From Lewinellaceae bacterium (GTDB taxonomy: Bacteria; Bacteroidota; Bacteroidia; Chitinophagales; Saprospiraceae): a stretch of 64,000 nt of DNA. Below are positions 7,434 to 15,480 of this stretch, one piece after another. The stretch covers positions 1,364,001 through 1,428,000 of the forward strand of contig JACJYG010000004.1 in assembly GCA_020636215.1 (NCBI GenBank). Direction: 5' to 3'. Position 1 is the first letter of the stretch; the number at the start of each line of letters is the position of its first letter. Under the pieces are notes generated by a model. The model ran no database searches. It was not told the origin of the DNA and saw only the letters and a list, made by a program, of their open reading frames with translations. A program made the position numbers and the translations under genes.

Positions 7434-8498
7434 TTAGTTAATAGCGGCAAGAGAGTTTTTCAGCAATGCTCTGGCGTATTTGCCGTTGTGCACGCCGAAG
7501 CTTTTGTCTTCCCGAATATACTGGTAGTTCCAAAGTACGCCGAGCTGGACGTTGGTCAGATTCAGCGGCGCACTGCTGGAGGCATTGGCAGACGTAAGGT
7601 CATCCTTGAGAATACCCAGTTCGTTGAGCCGGGTGCCCAGTTGCAGCAGCAGGTCTTCGATTTCGGCTTGTGTTGCGTCAACCAGGTCATTGAGTTCGCT
7701 GGCATTCGTATGGCATTGAATACATCCGCTGGTATTGAGGCTGCCTGCTTCGGATGTTACCCGGAACGTGTGCCCGCCCGCCTCGCGGCCGCCGCTTACT
7801 GTTGCCATGTGGCAGGTGATACAGGCATTTTCCACCAATGCGGTGTGCGCGCCATTGGCGTAGGGCTCGGCGCCCGGTACTTCATAAGCGGCATTGCCAG
7901 TGAAGAGGACCCCTTGAGAGCCGTGGTGCGGCCCATAACGGCTACTGGTAACCGTGGCCATGCCGTCAACACCAGGTTCCGGCAGCGCCGGAGAAGGAAC
8001 CCTGGCCTGGTGGCAGTTGATACAGAGGTTGCCCTTGCCGATGTCGGCCGTTTCGCCGCCTACCCAGAAGTTGACCGGCTCGGAGGCCGTAGCAGCCCAG
8101 TCTGCCGATGTATAGGTCTGGTGGATCTGGTGGCAGGTGAAGCAGTTTTGCGGCAGCGGGTCTTCAACATCCGCCGATGCATTGGGTTCGCCGGATTTGA
8201 TCCTTTCCAGGAAGCCCTGGCTGGTATGACAGCCGGCGCAACTAGCCTGGTTATGGTCATAATTACCTCCGGTTGCGTGGACGGAGTTCTCCCACTGGAA
8301 CAGTTTGGCCGTAATTAATTGGTTACTACCATGGCAATCCAGGCAGTTTTCGGCCCCATTCTGGCCGGCAGGCCCTTCTGGCCCGGTTGGCCCTTCCGGC
8401 CCGGTTGGCCCCTGAGGCCCCTGGTCGCCTTCACAGGACATGAAACTGAATGCTAATGCCAGGCTTAATAGCGATGCAAAGAATATTCTTACTCTCAT
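7434..8498 (-). CDS. Six-heme cytochrome c lipoprotein with collagen-like linker
   Basis: This 354-residue lipoprotein (lipid Cys22 in FMSCEG) continues with a collagen-like run of Gly-x-y triplets at about residues 24-48 (GPQGPTGPEG...). Six CxxCH heme motifs follow at C52, C87, C119, C159, C226 and C259, with further histidines that could be distal ligands. The last 85 residues are helical and heme-free. The protein should be anchored to a membrane, probably the outer one, with the triplet segment acting as an extended spacer. It starts the minus-strand cluster of cytochromes, barrel, Fe-S and NrfD proteins. NrfA-type nitrite reductase is unlikely because no CxxCK motif is present. The electron acceptor or donor is unknown. 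Confidence 0.9.
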   Translation of the reverse strand: MRVRIFFASLLSLALAFSFMSCEGDQGPQGPTGPEGPTGPEGPAGQNGAENCLDCHGSNQLITAKLFQWENSVHATGGNYDHNQASCAGCHTSQGFLERIKSGEPNASADVEDPLPQNCFTCHQIHQTYTSADWAATASEPVNFWVGGETADIGKGNLCINCHQARVPSPALPEPGVDGMATVTSSRYGPHHGSQGVLFTGNAAYEVPGAEPYANGAHTALVENACITCHMATVSGGREAGGHTFRVTSEAGSLNTSGCIQCHTNASELNDLVDATQAEIEDLLLQLGTRLNELGILKDDLTSANASSSAPLNLTNVQLGVLWNYQYIREDKSFGVHNGKYARALLKNSLAAIN

Positions 8499-8546
8499 GG
8501 CTTAAAATTTAGGTATCTGAGAATTTTAATTTTTATTCAGGACTTG

Positions 8547-8582
8547 TGTCATTTAATTGTCACCTCTGTCATTTTTGTGTCA
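8547..8582. promoter_or_regulatory. Four phased TGTCA words upstream of the multiheme cytochrome
   Basis: TGTCA occurs at 8547-8551, 8558-8562, 8567-8571 and 8578-8582, that is with starts 11, 9 and 11 bases apart, close to one helical turn. The array lies 49-84 bases before the start codon at 8498. A reverse copy, TGACA, follows near 8595. Such phasing suggests cooperative binding of an activator on one face of the DNA; the protein is unknown. Confidence 0.4.
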
Positions 8583-8630
8583 ATTGTTGAAATCTGACAT
8601 GAAAATCCAGGATTTCGGCCGGCCCTTCGA

Positions 8631-8642
8631 TGATAAAAATCA
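8631..8642. promoter_or_regulatory. FNR/CRP-type palindrome TGAT-N4-ATCA
   Basis: The sequence TGATAAAAATCA matches the core of Crp/Fnr-family sites (TGAT-N4-ATCA) exactly. It lies 133 bases before the multiheme cytochrome start. A second exact match stands before resB at 11939. Control by oxygen or nitrosative stress fits the gene content but is inference. Confidence 0.4.
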
Positions 8643-8893
8643 ACTACTAAAGTGATTTTAGTCACAGAAGGGCTATCGGTTCAAACAATGCGGAATTTAA
8701 CGCCCTTTTACCTGGCTTTTTTTTAGGTTTATTTTGGGAAGGCTGTTTTTTTCTGTGGAAATTTTGAACAGGAGAACTGGTTGAAAAAGAGCAGAAGTTA
8801 TTTTTTTCTCGGCGTAAAAGTTTTACTGATTAATAGGGGCTGGTTTTTCGGATGGCCCGCATGGTAGATGGTTAAATTTCGAAAACCTGCGGC

Positions 8894-9176
8894 GTTCGCC
8901 CTGCTGACGTTTCAGGGTGGCCGGGAATGCCCGTAACGCGCAAATTTATTTGCGACGTTAAAATCCAAGCAACTTAGTGTATTATGATTCTAGCCTCTCA
9001 AATAAATTTGAGGGCTACTTATTCCGGTTCGCCCTGCTGGCATTTCAGGGTGGCCGGGAATGCCCGTAACGCGCAAATTTATTTGCGACGTTAAAATTCT
9101 AGCAACGTAGTGTTTTATGATTCTAGCCTCTCAAATAAATTTGACGGCTACTTATCCTGGTTCGCCCTGCTGACGT
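8894..9176. repeat. 133-bp tandem repeat with two hairpins per unit
   Basis: Copies begin with GTTCGCCCTGCTG at 8894, 9027 and 9160, giving two full units of exactly 133 bases and the first 17 bases of a third. Each unit holds two stems: CGCAAAT-TT-ATTTGCG (8939-8954 in unit 1) and CTCAAAT-AA-ATTTGAG (8997-9012). Unit 2 keeps the first stem perfectly and shortens the second by one substitution. The repeat lies between ccsA and the cytochrome promoter region. Confidence 0.85.
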
Positions 9177-9189
9177 TCCGACGTTCAGA

Positions 9190-10029
9190 TTAGCTATTCG
9201 AATAAACGTGCAGGCTATCCTCCGCCGTGGGCAGATAGCTCATGCCGAGGTAGGTGAAAATAAAGGCCGCTACACCTATTATAACGACCCACGCCAGGCG
9301 CCGCTCGCTCCAGTGGCCCACATTGCGGAAATGCAGGTAGGCGGCAAAGATCAACCAGGTGATCAATGCCCAGTTCTCCTTGGGGTCCCAGCCCCAGTAA
9401 TTGGACCAGGCGTTCTGGCCCCACCAGGCGCCAAGCAACAGGCCGGCAGTGAGGAACAAAAATCCGAACTTGGTGATCTGATAGGTCGCGGCGCTGAAAT
9501 CAATGCGCTCCTGAACGCCCAGCGAATGGTGGGAAGCCAGCCCCTTGGGAAAGGCCAGGAATAAAATAGCGCTCAACCCGCCCACAAACAATGCGCCATA
9601 CGCCAGGAAGTAGGAAATGACGTGAGGAATGAACATCCAGGTCTGTAAAGCCGGCGGCAGGGCAATGATCTCCACGTCTCTTTTGGTAAGGGCAAACAGG
9701 AGGATGAGAACAACCCCAAGGGAAGACATCAACCCGATCAGCCGGATCTTAAAGCGGTTTTCAACCACCAGGCTCACCAGAGAAATAGTCCAGGCCGCAA
9801 AAGCCAGGGATTCATAAAAGCTCTTGAACGGCGGCCGCCCGGCCTCTATCCACCGACTGATGATCAGAATAGTGCTGGCCGCAAACGCAATGGCGAATAG
9901 CACAGAGGGAATAGTGGCCCAGGCTTTGCTCTTTCGGAACAAGCCCACGACGTACCCCAGCAGGGCGATCACATACAACAATAAGGTAATCTTAAACAGG
10001 CTGGACGTATAATAGAAGCTTTCTAGCAT
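9190..10029 (-). CDS. ccsA: Cytochrome c biogenesis protein CcsA (heme handling/ligation)
   Basis: This 279-residue membrane protein has about eight hydrophobic segments and the WWD-type signature WWGQNAWSNYWGWDPKENW (about residues 203-221) that binds heme in the CcmC/CcmF/CcsA family. In system II cytochrome c maturation CcsA works with ResB (CcsB) to export heme and attach it to CxxCH motifs. ResB is encoded just upstream on the same strand with a 101-base gap. The pair would mature the cytochromes encoded to the left. The length and order resB-ccsA are usual; no odd residues were noticed. The 3' end abuts the 133-base repeats. Confidence 0.92.
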   Translation of the reverse strand: MLESFYYTSSLFKITLLLYVIALLGYVVGLFRKSKAWATIPSVLFAIAFAASTILIISRWIEAGRPPFKSFYESLAFAAWTISLVSLVVENRFKIRLIGLMSSLGVVLILLFALTKRDVEIIALPPALQTWMFIPHVISYFLAYGALFVGGLSAILFLAFPKGLASHHSLGVQERIDFSAATYQITKFGFLFLTAGLLLGAWWGQNAWSNYWGWDPKENWALITWLIFAAYLHFRNVGHWSERRLAWVVIIGVAAFIFTYLGMSYLPTAEDSLHVYSNS

Positions 10030-10130
10030 GGCCTATATTTTTGGAAGGTATTATTTGTACCCTCGGTATTTTTGAAAAAGGAATCGAGCATATCTACACT
10101 ACTGCCTTACCGGCAGCTTTTCTCTGGAGC

Positions 10131-11909
10131 CTATGCTCCCACAAGCGGTACGGTATTTCTTTTGTGCCGTCCATAGAAAAGAAGGAAACATCCGATCACC
10201 AAAAGGCCGAAGCCGAAGTAAATGACATAGAGCCCCGGCTCCCGGCTGATCCCGATCCCCGAGTAATTGGGGTTGTTCGGGTCGTAATCCGTCTGATAAA
10301 AGCGATAGCCGCCGTGTAACATGGGCTCATTGACTTTGACTTCCCGGCTTTTCAGTACATCATCGTTTGCTCCCAGCACAGACAGTGTGCTCTTCCAGTA
10401 TTTGGTCTCCCGGTCTTTGATCGATTCGAGCGCCAGGAAATAAGGCGTGCCGGGGATCATGAAGAGGCCTCCCCTAGAACCGCCTCCCGGATAGAGGTAG
10501 GCCTCTTTTGAGGATGGCCAGCTCTTATCCCAAACTTCCACCCGGGCAACCGGGTTGAGCAGTTCATCCCCATCGGTAGCGGGAACTGATTTCAGGTAAG
10601 CAGCGTCCGGGAATAGGTACCGTACCGTAAAGCCGATATCTTCCTTGTCCGGGAAGGCATAATACTGCCCGGTTTCCAGCGCTTTGCTGGATACCTCTTT
10701 TCCATTCCAATGATAAATCTTCTTTTTCGTACCCACGAGGATAACCCGCTTAACTTCCGCCCACTTGGCATCGGGCTGGCCATTAAGGGCCTGCGAGAGT
10801 TCTTCAGGCATATCCCAGTAGAATTCCAGCCAGGCGCCCAGATGAGTCTCATCGGCGATTGCATTGCGGTCCGGGCGGTTCGACAACAGCTGGAGATCTC
10901 CTTCACCCAATGGGGTTTTCAGCGTTAGCAAAACACCGGGATCCCTGGCCTCCACTGTGTCATTGACGGCCGGATAGACGTAGTCGAACTTGAAATTCGG
11001 GTAAAAGTCTTTCAGCCGGAAACGTACATCGGTGCCGTAGATGCGATGGGTTTTATCCAGCTTCAGCGGCAGAGAAGCCACGATCTCCGGATCACTGGCA
11101 GGAGGAGGCATATGGCCCTCAACGACTGGTTGTGCATGGGCCTCGGTGGTGTTCCGCCATATTTGTATTCGGTAGTCCGGGTCGTGTTTTTCAAATTCAA
11201 AATCGTCCAGGCGGAGGCGGAAGGCCAACTCGGTGCTATCCTTTATGTAATTGGTGCTGCCTTCGTAGATCCTGGCCACATTAGTGCTTTGCCCGGTTTC
11301 CAGTTGGATGATGCCCCGGAAGCCATAGAAATAATCAACCCAGAATCCGGCCAGGATGATGATGGGGCCGAGATGGGCCAGGTAAAAGCCGAGATTTTCC
11401 ATGTTGAACTTCCGCCTCAGGCTTATTTTCAGCAGGCTGGCGGACAGCAGTACGAACAGGCCGATGTACCACCAGCTATGGAAGACGTCGTCCAGTTGAA
11501 GCCACCGCAGGATGTTGCTGCCCAGTTCGCCGTAACGCTGGGTAAATACCTCGGCCGGGGCATTTTGAGTAACAAAGGTGCCCAGAGCTGTTCCTAAAGC
11601 AATAGCCAACAGGCCAGAGGTTGCAAAAAAAGGCGTATCGATATTTCTGTTCAGCGGCTTGTAGAAAACGGCCAGATAAGCCAGCATAATGGCGGCGGCG
11701 CCCAGTATCCCTGTCCAGCCGGAATGGCGCCAGTTGTTCAGGTTTTGGGCCAACAGTGCGGCAAGGGCCATAACGCCTAGTAAGCTCACCGAAGCGCCGA
11801 AACCTCGGTTGTTAGGCTCGTGATTTCCGGGGATTGTAGTGGTATGATTAAGATCAGCCATTGGACTAGGAATTCTTTGGGTATTTAAGTCTATCGGATA
11901 ATGGCTCAA
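10131..11909 (-). CDS. resB: Cytochrome c biogenesis protein ResB/Ccs1
   Basis: This 592-residue protein has transmembrane segments near residues 38-60, 67-85, 92-112 and 147-165, a further one near 185-205 in HLGPIIILAGFWVDYF, a large periplasmic domain and a last helix near 555-580. That is the ResB pattern of system II cytochrome c maturation, the partner of CcsA. The open frame begins at 11909, but Met17 (codon at 11859-11861) is a reasonable alternative because the first 16 residues are hydrophilic and not typical of the family. An exact FNR-like palindrome lies 30-41 bases before the longer start. Confidence 0.88.
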   Translation of the reverse strand: MSHYPIDLNTQRIPSPMADLNHTTTIPGNHEPNNRGFGASVSLLGVMALAALLAQNLNNWRHSGWTGILGAAAIMLAYLAVFYKPLNRNIDTPFFATSGLLAIALGTALGTFVTQNAPAEVFTQRYGELGSNILRWLQLDDVFHSWWYIGLFVLLSASLLKISLRRKFNMENLGFYLAHLGPIIILAGFWVDYFYGFRGIIQLETGQSTNVARIYEGSTNYIKDSTELAFRLRLDDFEFEKHDPDYRIQIWRNTTEAHAQPVVEGHMPPPASDPEIVASLPLKLDKTHRIYGTDVRFRLKDFYPNFKFDYVYPAVNDTVEARDPGVLLTLKTPLGEGDLQLLSNRPDRNAIADETHLGAWLEFYWDMPEELSQALNGQPDAKWAEVKRVILVGTKKKIYHWNGKEVSSKALETGQYYAFPDKEDIGFTVRYLFPDAAYLKSVPATDGDELLNPVARVEVWDKSWPSSKEAYLYPGGGSRGGLFMIPGTPYFLALESIKDRETKYWKSTLSVLGANDDVLKSREVKVNEPMLHGGYRFYQTDYDPNNPNYSGIGISREPGLYVIYFGFGLLVIGCFLLFYGRHKRNTVPLVGA

Positions 11910-11938
11910 AATAAATGAATAATAGACCCCCGGCTAAA

Positions 11939-11950
11939 TGATAAATATCA
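11939..11950. promoter_or_regulatory. FNR/CRP-type palindrome before resB
   Basis: TGATAAATATCA is a perfect TGAT-N4-ATCA dyad in the divergent spacer between resB (minus) and the lipoprotein gene (plus). A near-match, TGATTGTCGTCA, follows at 11962-11973. The matching site at 8631 links the cytochrome and cytochrome-maturation genes to a possible common regulator. Confidence 0.4.
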
Positions 11951-12161
11951 CCCTTAAAGAATGATTGTCGTCATTCCTGATTTCATACTGTCGTTAAGAG
12001 ATTTGAACCACATAAACTTTTCATTATGAGGTGTTTATTTTTGACAATTCCGTGATGATTGATATCGAACTGAATATTAATTTCGCCTTTGTTTTTAAAA
12101 ATACAATCAATCCGGATCACTCTTTATTCCGGTTTCTGTACTTAAATTTTTCAACAAATAA

Positions 12162-12782
12162 ATGATAATGAAAACGAACAAATTTCAAATCGGCCTCACT
12201 GTCGCCGCACTGTTCCTGGTGCTTGCTTTCACCGCCTGCAATAAGGATGATGATCCCCAAACGACGAAGGTCTACGGAACCATTACGATTGAAAACACGG
12301 ACACCTGGGCCAGCTGGGTGGACAGCGGGGAAGTGCAGCTGACCATCTTCCCAGAATTCAGCCTCGACCCCCTCGCCGGCTGGGGCGCCGTGCCCGACAA
12401 CTTCTTCGGCCCTGGCGTCCTGGGCGGCACCTATGCTGTTGGGGCGCCTTACAATTCCCAGAACCCGGTCATTCTGGAGTATGTACCAGGCAAAACCAAA
12501 TACGATTATGAAATTGAAGTGGAACCAGGCACTTATTCCGCGCTGGCGCTTGGCTTCCGGCACGACTTTGTCAATGACCCCACGCGAAAAAGCGCTACCC
12601 TCGGCGTTTATTGGGGTAATGATATCGTGGTCAGCCATGGGATCGTGATCCGGATCAATGCAGGCGGCACGGTTATCCCCATCTTTGACTACGACCCGCC
12701 GGCCACTTTCGAAGTTAAAGCCGGTGAACAGAAAGAGCTCAACTTTATTGCCGACTTCGATTTTGTAAACGATTGGTATTAA
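12162..12782 (+). CDS. Hypothetical lipoprotein upstream of a TonB receptor
   Basis: This 206-residue protein has a signal peptide with lipobox FTAC (about Cys25; the start may be the second Met at 12168) followed by the acidic KDDDP commonly seen after the lipid cysteine in Bacteroidota surface lipoproteins. The rest is beta-rich, with strands ending in KELNFIADFDFVNDWY. I do not recognise the family. It precedes a TonB-dependent receptor by 155 bases on the same strand, so it may be a surface ligand-binding partner of that receptor; no SusD similarity is visible. Confidence 0.75.
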   Translation: MIMKTNKFQIGLTVAALFLVLAFTACNKDDDPQTTKVYGTITIENTDTWASWVDSGEVQLTIFPEFSLDPLAGWGAVPDNFFGPGVLGGTYAVGAPYNSQNPVILEYVPGKTKYDYEIEVEPGTYSALALGFRHDFVNDPTRKSATLGVYWGNDIVVSHGIVIRINAGGTVIPIFDYDPPATFEVKAGEQKELNFIADFDFVNDWY

Positions 12783-12811
12783 CGAGAAACTCCAGGGGCA
12801 GAACTATAAAA

Positions 12812-12891
12812 GCCCGGGCGTTATCTAAGCTGAGAAAAGGCTGATTGGCATTCCCCTATAGTTTTTTTGCAGAATGAGATAAAGCCCGGGC
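12812..12891 (+). promoter_or_regulatory. Interrupted stem between lipoprotein and TonB receptor genes
   Basis: GCCCGGGC-g-TTATCT (12812-12826) can pair with AGATAA-a-GCCCGGGC (12877-12891), closing a loop of about 50 bases that holds a run of seven T at 12862-12868. In the transcript this would be a strong stem in the 30-125 bases after the lipoprotein stop. It may act as a terminator or attenuator that lowers receptor expression. No known riboswitch consensus was recognised. Confidence 0.4.
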
Positions 12892-12937
12892 ATGCCTGTT
12901 GCCCCCCGTTTAGCGACACCCCCATAATTCGAAAAGC

Positions 12938-15241
12938 ATGCTTTCTTCAATCATAAACAGGCCGGCCTGTCTACTGCTTTTTTGCTGTTCCACGCTGCTG
13001 GTAGGGGCTCAGGCGAACGCTGTTGATCATGCTTCCATCCTGGCTGGTTTCCAAAATGCTGCCGGAAGCATCGTTGGCCTGGTCCGTGACGCCGAAACAA
13101 AAGAACCGCTTCCATTCGTCAACATCAGGATCGCAGACAAGCAGATTGGCGCCGCCACCGAAGTGGATGGCACCTTCAGGATTGAAAACCTGTCGCCTGG
13201 CCGCTACGCTTTGGTGGCTTCCTACATTGGTTATGGAGAGCAGGTCGTGGAGGCAGTAGAGGTGACGGATGGCAGCAATACTTCCATAAACATTGAATTG
13301 CTTCCTGCTTCGATCATTGCCGAGGAAGTCATCGTGACCGCCTCCCTTAAGCCCCAGGCGGTAAAGTTGGCGCCGGCCAGCATCGGCCTGGTAACGAGCA
13401 AGCAGATTAAGGAGAAAAACCTCCTTACCTTCGACCAGGCTTTCGATGAAGTGCCGGGTGTGATCGTCACCCGCTCCAGCGGCGCCAATGTGCAGGCGCT
13501 GTCCATCCGAGGCGCTTCCGAAGTGGCCGGTGGAGGAATAGGAAACCGCGTATTGCTGCTCATTGATGGCCGGCCCGCACTTAGCCCGGAATCCGGCGGC
13601 GCCCTTTGGAACCTGGTGCCGCTCAGCTCTATAGAACGTATCGAGGTCGTGAAAGGAGCCTATTCTTCCCTTTATGGCTCCAGCGCAATGGGTGGGGTTA
13701 TCAACGTCATTACCCGCAAACCATCCTTTGAACCACAAACCCGCCTCCACCTCAATTACGGCCTGTACAACCGGGCGCCCGCTTCCTCGGGCTACAGCCG
13801 CTTCAACGACTTCAAAACGCTGGAGCTCAGCCACAGCCGCAAGTACAACAATTTTGCCTATCTCTTCGACGCCGGCTGGAAAACCAACGACGGGCATCGC
13901 GAGAAATCCGGTTTCGACCTTTTTAATTTCTACACCAAGGCGTCCTGGCAGTTTGCCAAAAACCGCTACCTGCAATTATCAGCCAATGCCAACCGGATCT
14001 TCAATGATACGCCCGCTACCTGGCTCAGCAAGCGACAGGCCTACAGTGTTGCCCCCTACCGACTGGATGATTACCAGGACCGCCGGGAATTCAATACCGA
14101 CCTCTACTACTATGCCCTGCCGAATGAGCTGGTGAAGTATTCCACCCGCTTTTACTACTACCACAACTTCTCCAAATTCACCTTTGACGATGACCCCGGC
14201 AATGACAGCACCAACGTCAATTTCGGTAAGCAGTTGGTATCAGAGTCAAGTATCCGTACCCAACGGTTGGGTAATGTCACGCAGGTGGACCTCTATACCC
14301 AATCCAACCATTACCTTATTGCCGGCACAGATGTGAAATGGGATAAGGTGGTGGGGCTGCCGGATACGGTGCTCTATGGCCGGCACCAGGCGCTCAGCCT
14401 GGGGGCTTATGTGCAGGACGAGATTACCTTCAGTGAACAATTCATTACGACCATTGGGGTGCGGTTCGATCATTACAATATTCCGGGAGAGGTCAGCGAA
14501 TCCAATATCAGCCCCAAACTGGCTATGGTGTATACTCCCAAACCGGGCCTTTCACTACGGACGCTGCTGGCGCAGGCCTTCCGCGACCCGGCTATGGCTG
14601 AGCGCTATATCAAATTTGAACAGGGTGGCGGGCTGCGCTTCCGTCCCAATCCGGGCCTGAGGCCGGAAAAATTGATCTTATCGGCCGAACTGGGCGCCAA
14701 GGTGAGCCTGGCTCCGGGTGCATCGCTCGACCTAGCGGTTTTCTACAATCACTACAAGGACCTGATCTCTTTTCAACAACTGTCTAAACCGCTGGAGCCT
14801 TTATTATATGAAGTGATCAACCTTAAAGCTGCTGTCATGCAGGGCATGGAATTGTCCTACCAGCAGCATTGGGGCAATTTTTTAACCCTCAGCCTGGGCT
14901 ATACCTTCCTGGATGCCAAAGATATCTCCGAGGAACGCATCAATGATGAACTGGCCTATAAAGTCAGGCATGCCTTCAGCGCTTCGGCTACCGCCTACCA
15001 CGGTGGTTTTATACTGAACGTCAATAGCCGGTACCGGAGCCGGATCAAAGAGGTTTTCATCTACCCGGGTAGCGAACCGGATGCGGCGTTTATCCTCAAC
15101 GCGAAACTGAGTTATAAGATCGCCAACCGCCATACCTGTTATTTCGCGGTAGACAATATCAACAATGCGCAGTACGAAGAACTGGAACGCTACCGCATGC
15201 CCGGGAGGAGTTATGTGGCAGGGCTGGAATGGAATTTCTGA
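12938..15241 (+). CDS. TonB-dependent outer-membrane receptor
   Basis: This 767-residue protein has a signal peptide (about 1-24), a carboxypeptidase-regulatory-like domain (about 42-130; GLVRDAETKEPLPFVNI), a plug domain (about 148-258; VLLLIDGRPALSPESGGALW and GSSAMGGVINVITRKP) and a barrel ending in GLEWNF with terminal Phe. The ending LRPEKLILSAELG and the NINNAQYEELERYRMPGRSY stretch are typical of siderophore, metal or vitamin receptors of the CirA/BtuB type. It is not a SusC-length protein. Substrate is unknown; metals, heme or cobalamin are family options. The preceding lipoprotein may be part of the same uptake unit. Confidence 0.93.
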   Translation: MLSSIINRPACLLLFCCSTLLVGAQANAVDHASILAGFQNAAGSIVGLVRDAETKEPLPFVNIRIADKQIGAATEVDGTFRIENLSPGRYALVASYIGYGEQVVEAVEVTDGSNTSINIELLPASIIAEEVIVTASLKPQAVKLAPASIGLVTSKQIKEKNLLTFDQAFDEVPGVIVTRSSGANVQALSIRGASEVAGGGIGNRVLLLIDGRPALSPESGGALWNLVPLSSIERIEVVKGAYSSLYGSSAMGGVINVITRKPSFEPQTRLHLNYGLYNRAPASSGYSRFNDFKTLELSHSRKYNNFAYLFDAGWKTNDGHREKSGFDLFNFYTKASWQFAKNRYLQLSANANRIFNDTPATWLSKRQAYSVAPYRLDDYQDRREFNTDLYYYALPNELVKYSTRFYYYHNFSKFTFDDDPGNDSTNVNFGKQLVSESSIRTQRLGNVTQVDLYTQSNHYLIAGTDVKWDKVVGLPDTVLYGRHQALSLGAYVQDEITFSEQFITTIGVRFDHYNIPGEVSESNISPKLAMVYTPKPGLSLRTLLAQAFRDPAMAERYIKFEQGGGLRFRPNPGLRPEKLILSAELGAKVSLAPGASLDLAVFYNHYKDLISFQQLSKPLEPLLYEVINLKAAVMQGMELSYQQHWGNFLTLSLGYTFLDAKDISEERINDELAYKVRHAFSASATAYHGGFILNVNSRYRSRIKEVFIYPGSEPDAAFILNAKLSYKIANRHTCYFAVDNINNAQYEELERYRMPGRSYVAGLEWNF

Positions 15242-15480
15242 GTAGGATTGCCAAAGATCCTGTTGATACTCCTTTTTGGCGCATTAGTGCTGCGGGGTGA
15301 AAATATATAAAAGTCGTTCGCGAGAGACTCCTCCTTCGCCTGGCTTCGGCGGACAGGGCCCGTCTCGATGCGGAATAACGAGCCAGTCTCTAGCGCCGTT
15401 CATCATTCTGGCTTTCCTGTTATGGCTGCTTCCACCTTGGAAAAAAATGGAAATGGAACCTTCGGAATGAGGGGTATCCC
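15242..15480. other. Spacer between convergent genes
   Basis: The 239 bases between the receptor stop and the DUF1080 stop contain an inverted pair GAGACT (near 15323) and AGTCTC (near 15388) around a GC-rich block with CTTCGCC/GGCTTCGGCGG stems. These may form a bidirectional terminator. I see no gene here. Confidence 0.4.

Larger units (their letters stand above)
8499..9189. other. Long regulatory and repeat-bearing spacer
   Basis: This 691-base gap lies between the 3' end of ccsA and the start of the multiheme cytochrome gene. The part nearest the cytochrome gene carries phased TGTCA words and an FNR-like palindrome, the middle (about 8650-8890) is AT-rich with nothing I recognise, and the right part is the 133-base tandem repeat. 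I see no gene in it. Confidence 0.7.

Noticed and set aside
7434..8498. NrfA-type nitrite reductase
   Set aside because: There is no CxxCK catalytic heme motif and six CxxCH motifs with a collagen-like spacer do not fit NrfA; an NrfD-like neighbour alone is not enough.
12783..12937. Cobalamin or other riboswitch before the TonB receptor
   Set aside because: The stem is simple and no conserved riboswitch core or B12-box was recognised.
12971..13975. 334-codon open frame opposite the TonB receptor
   Set aside because: It is antisense to a typical receptor gene and lacks any signal or domain pattern.
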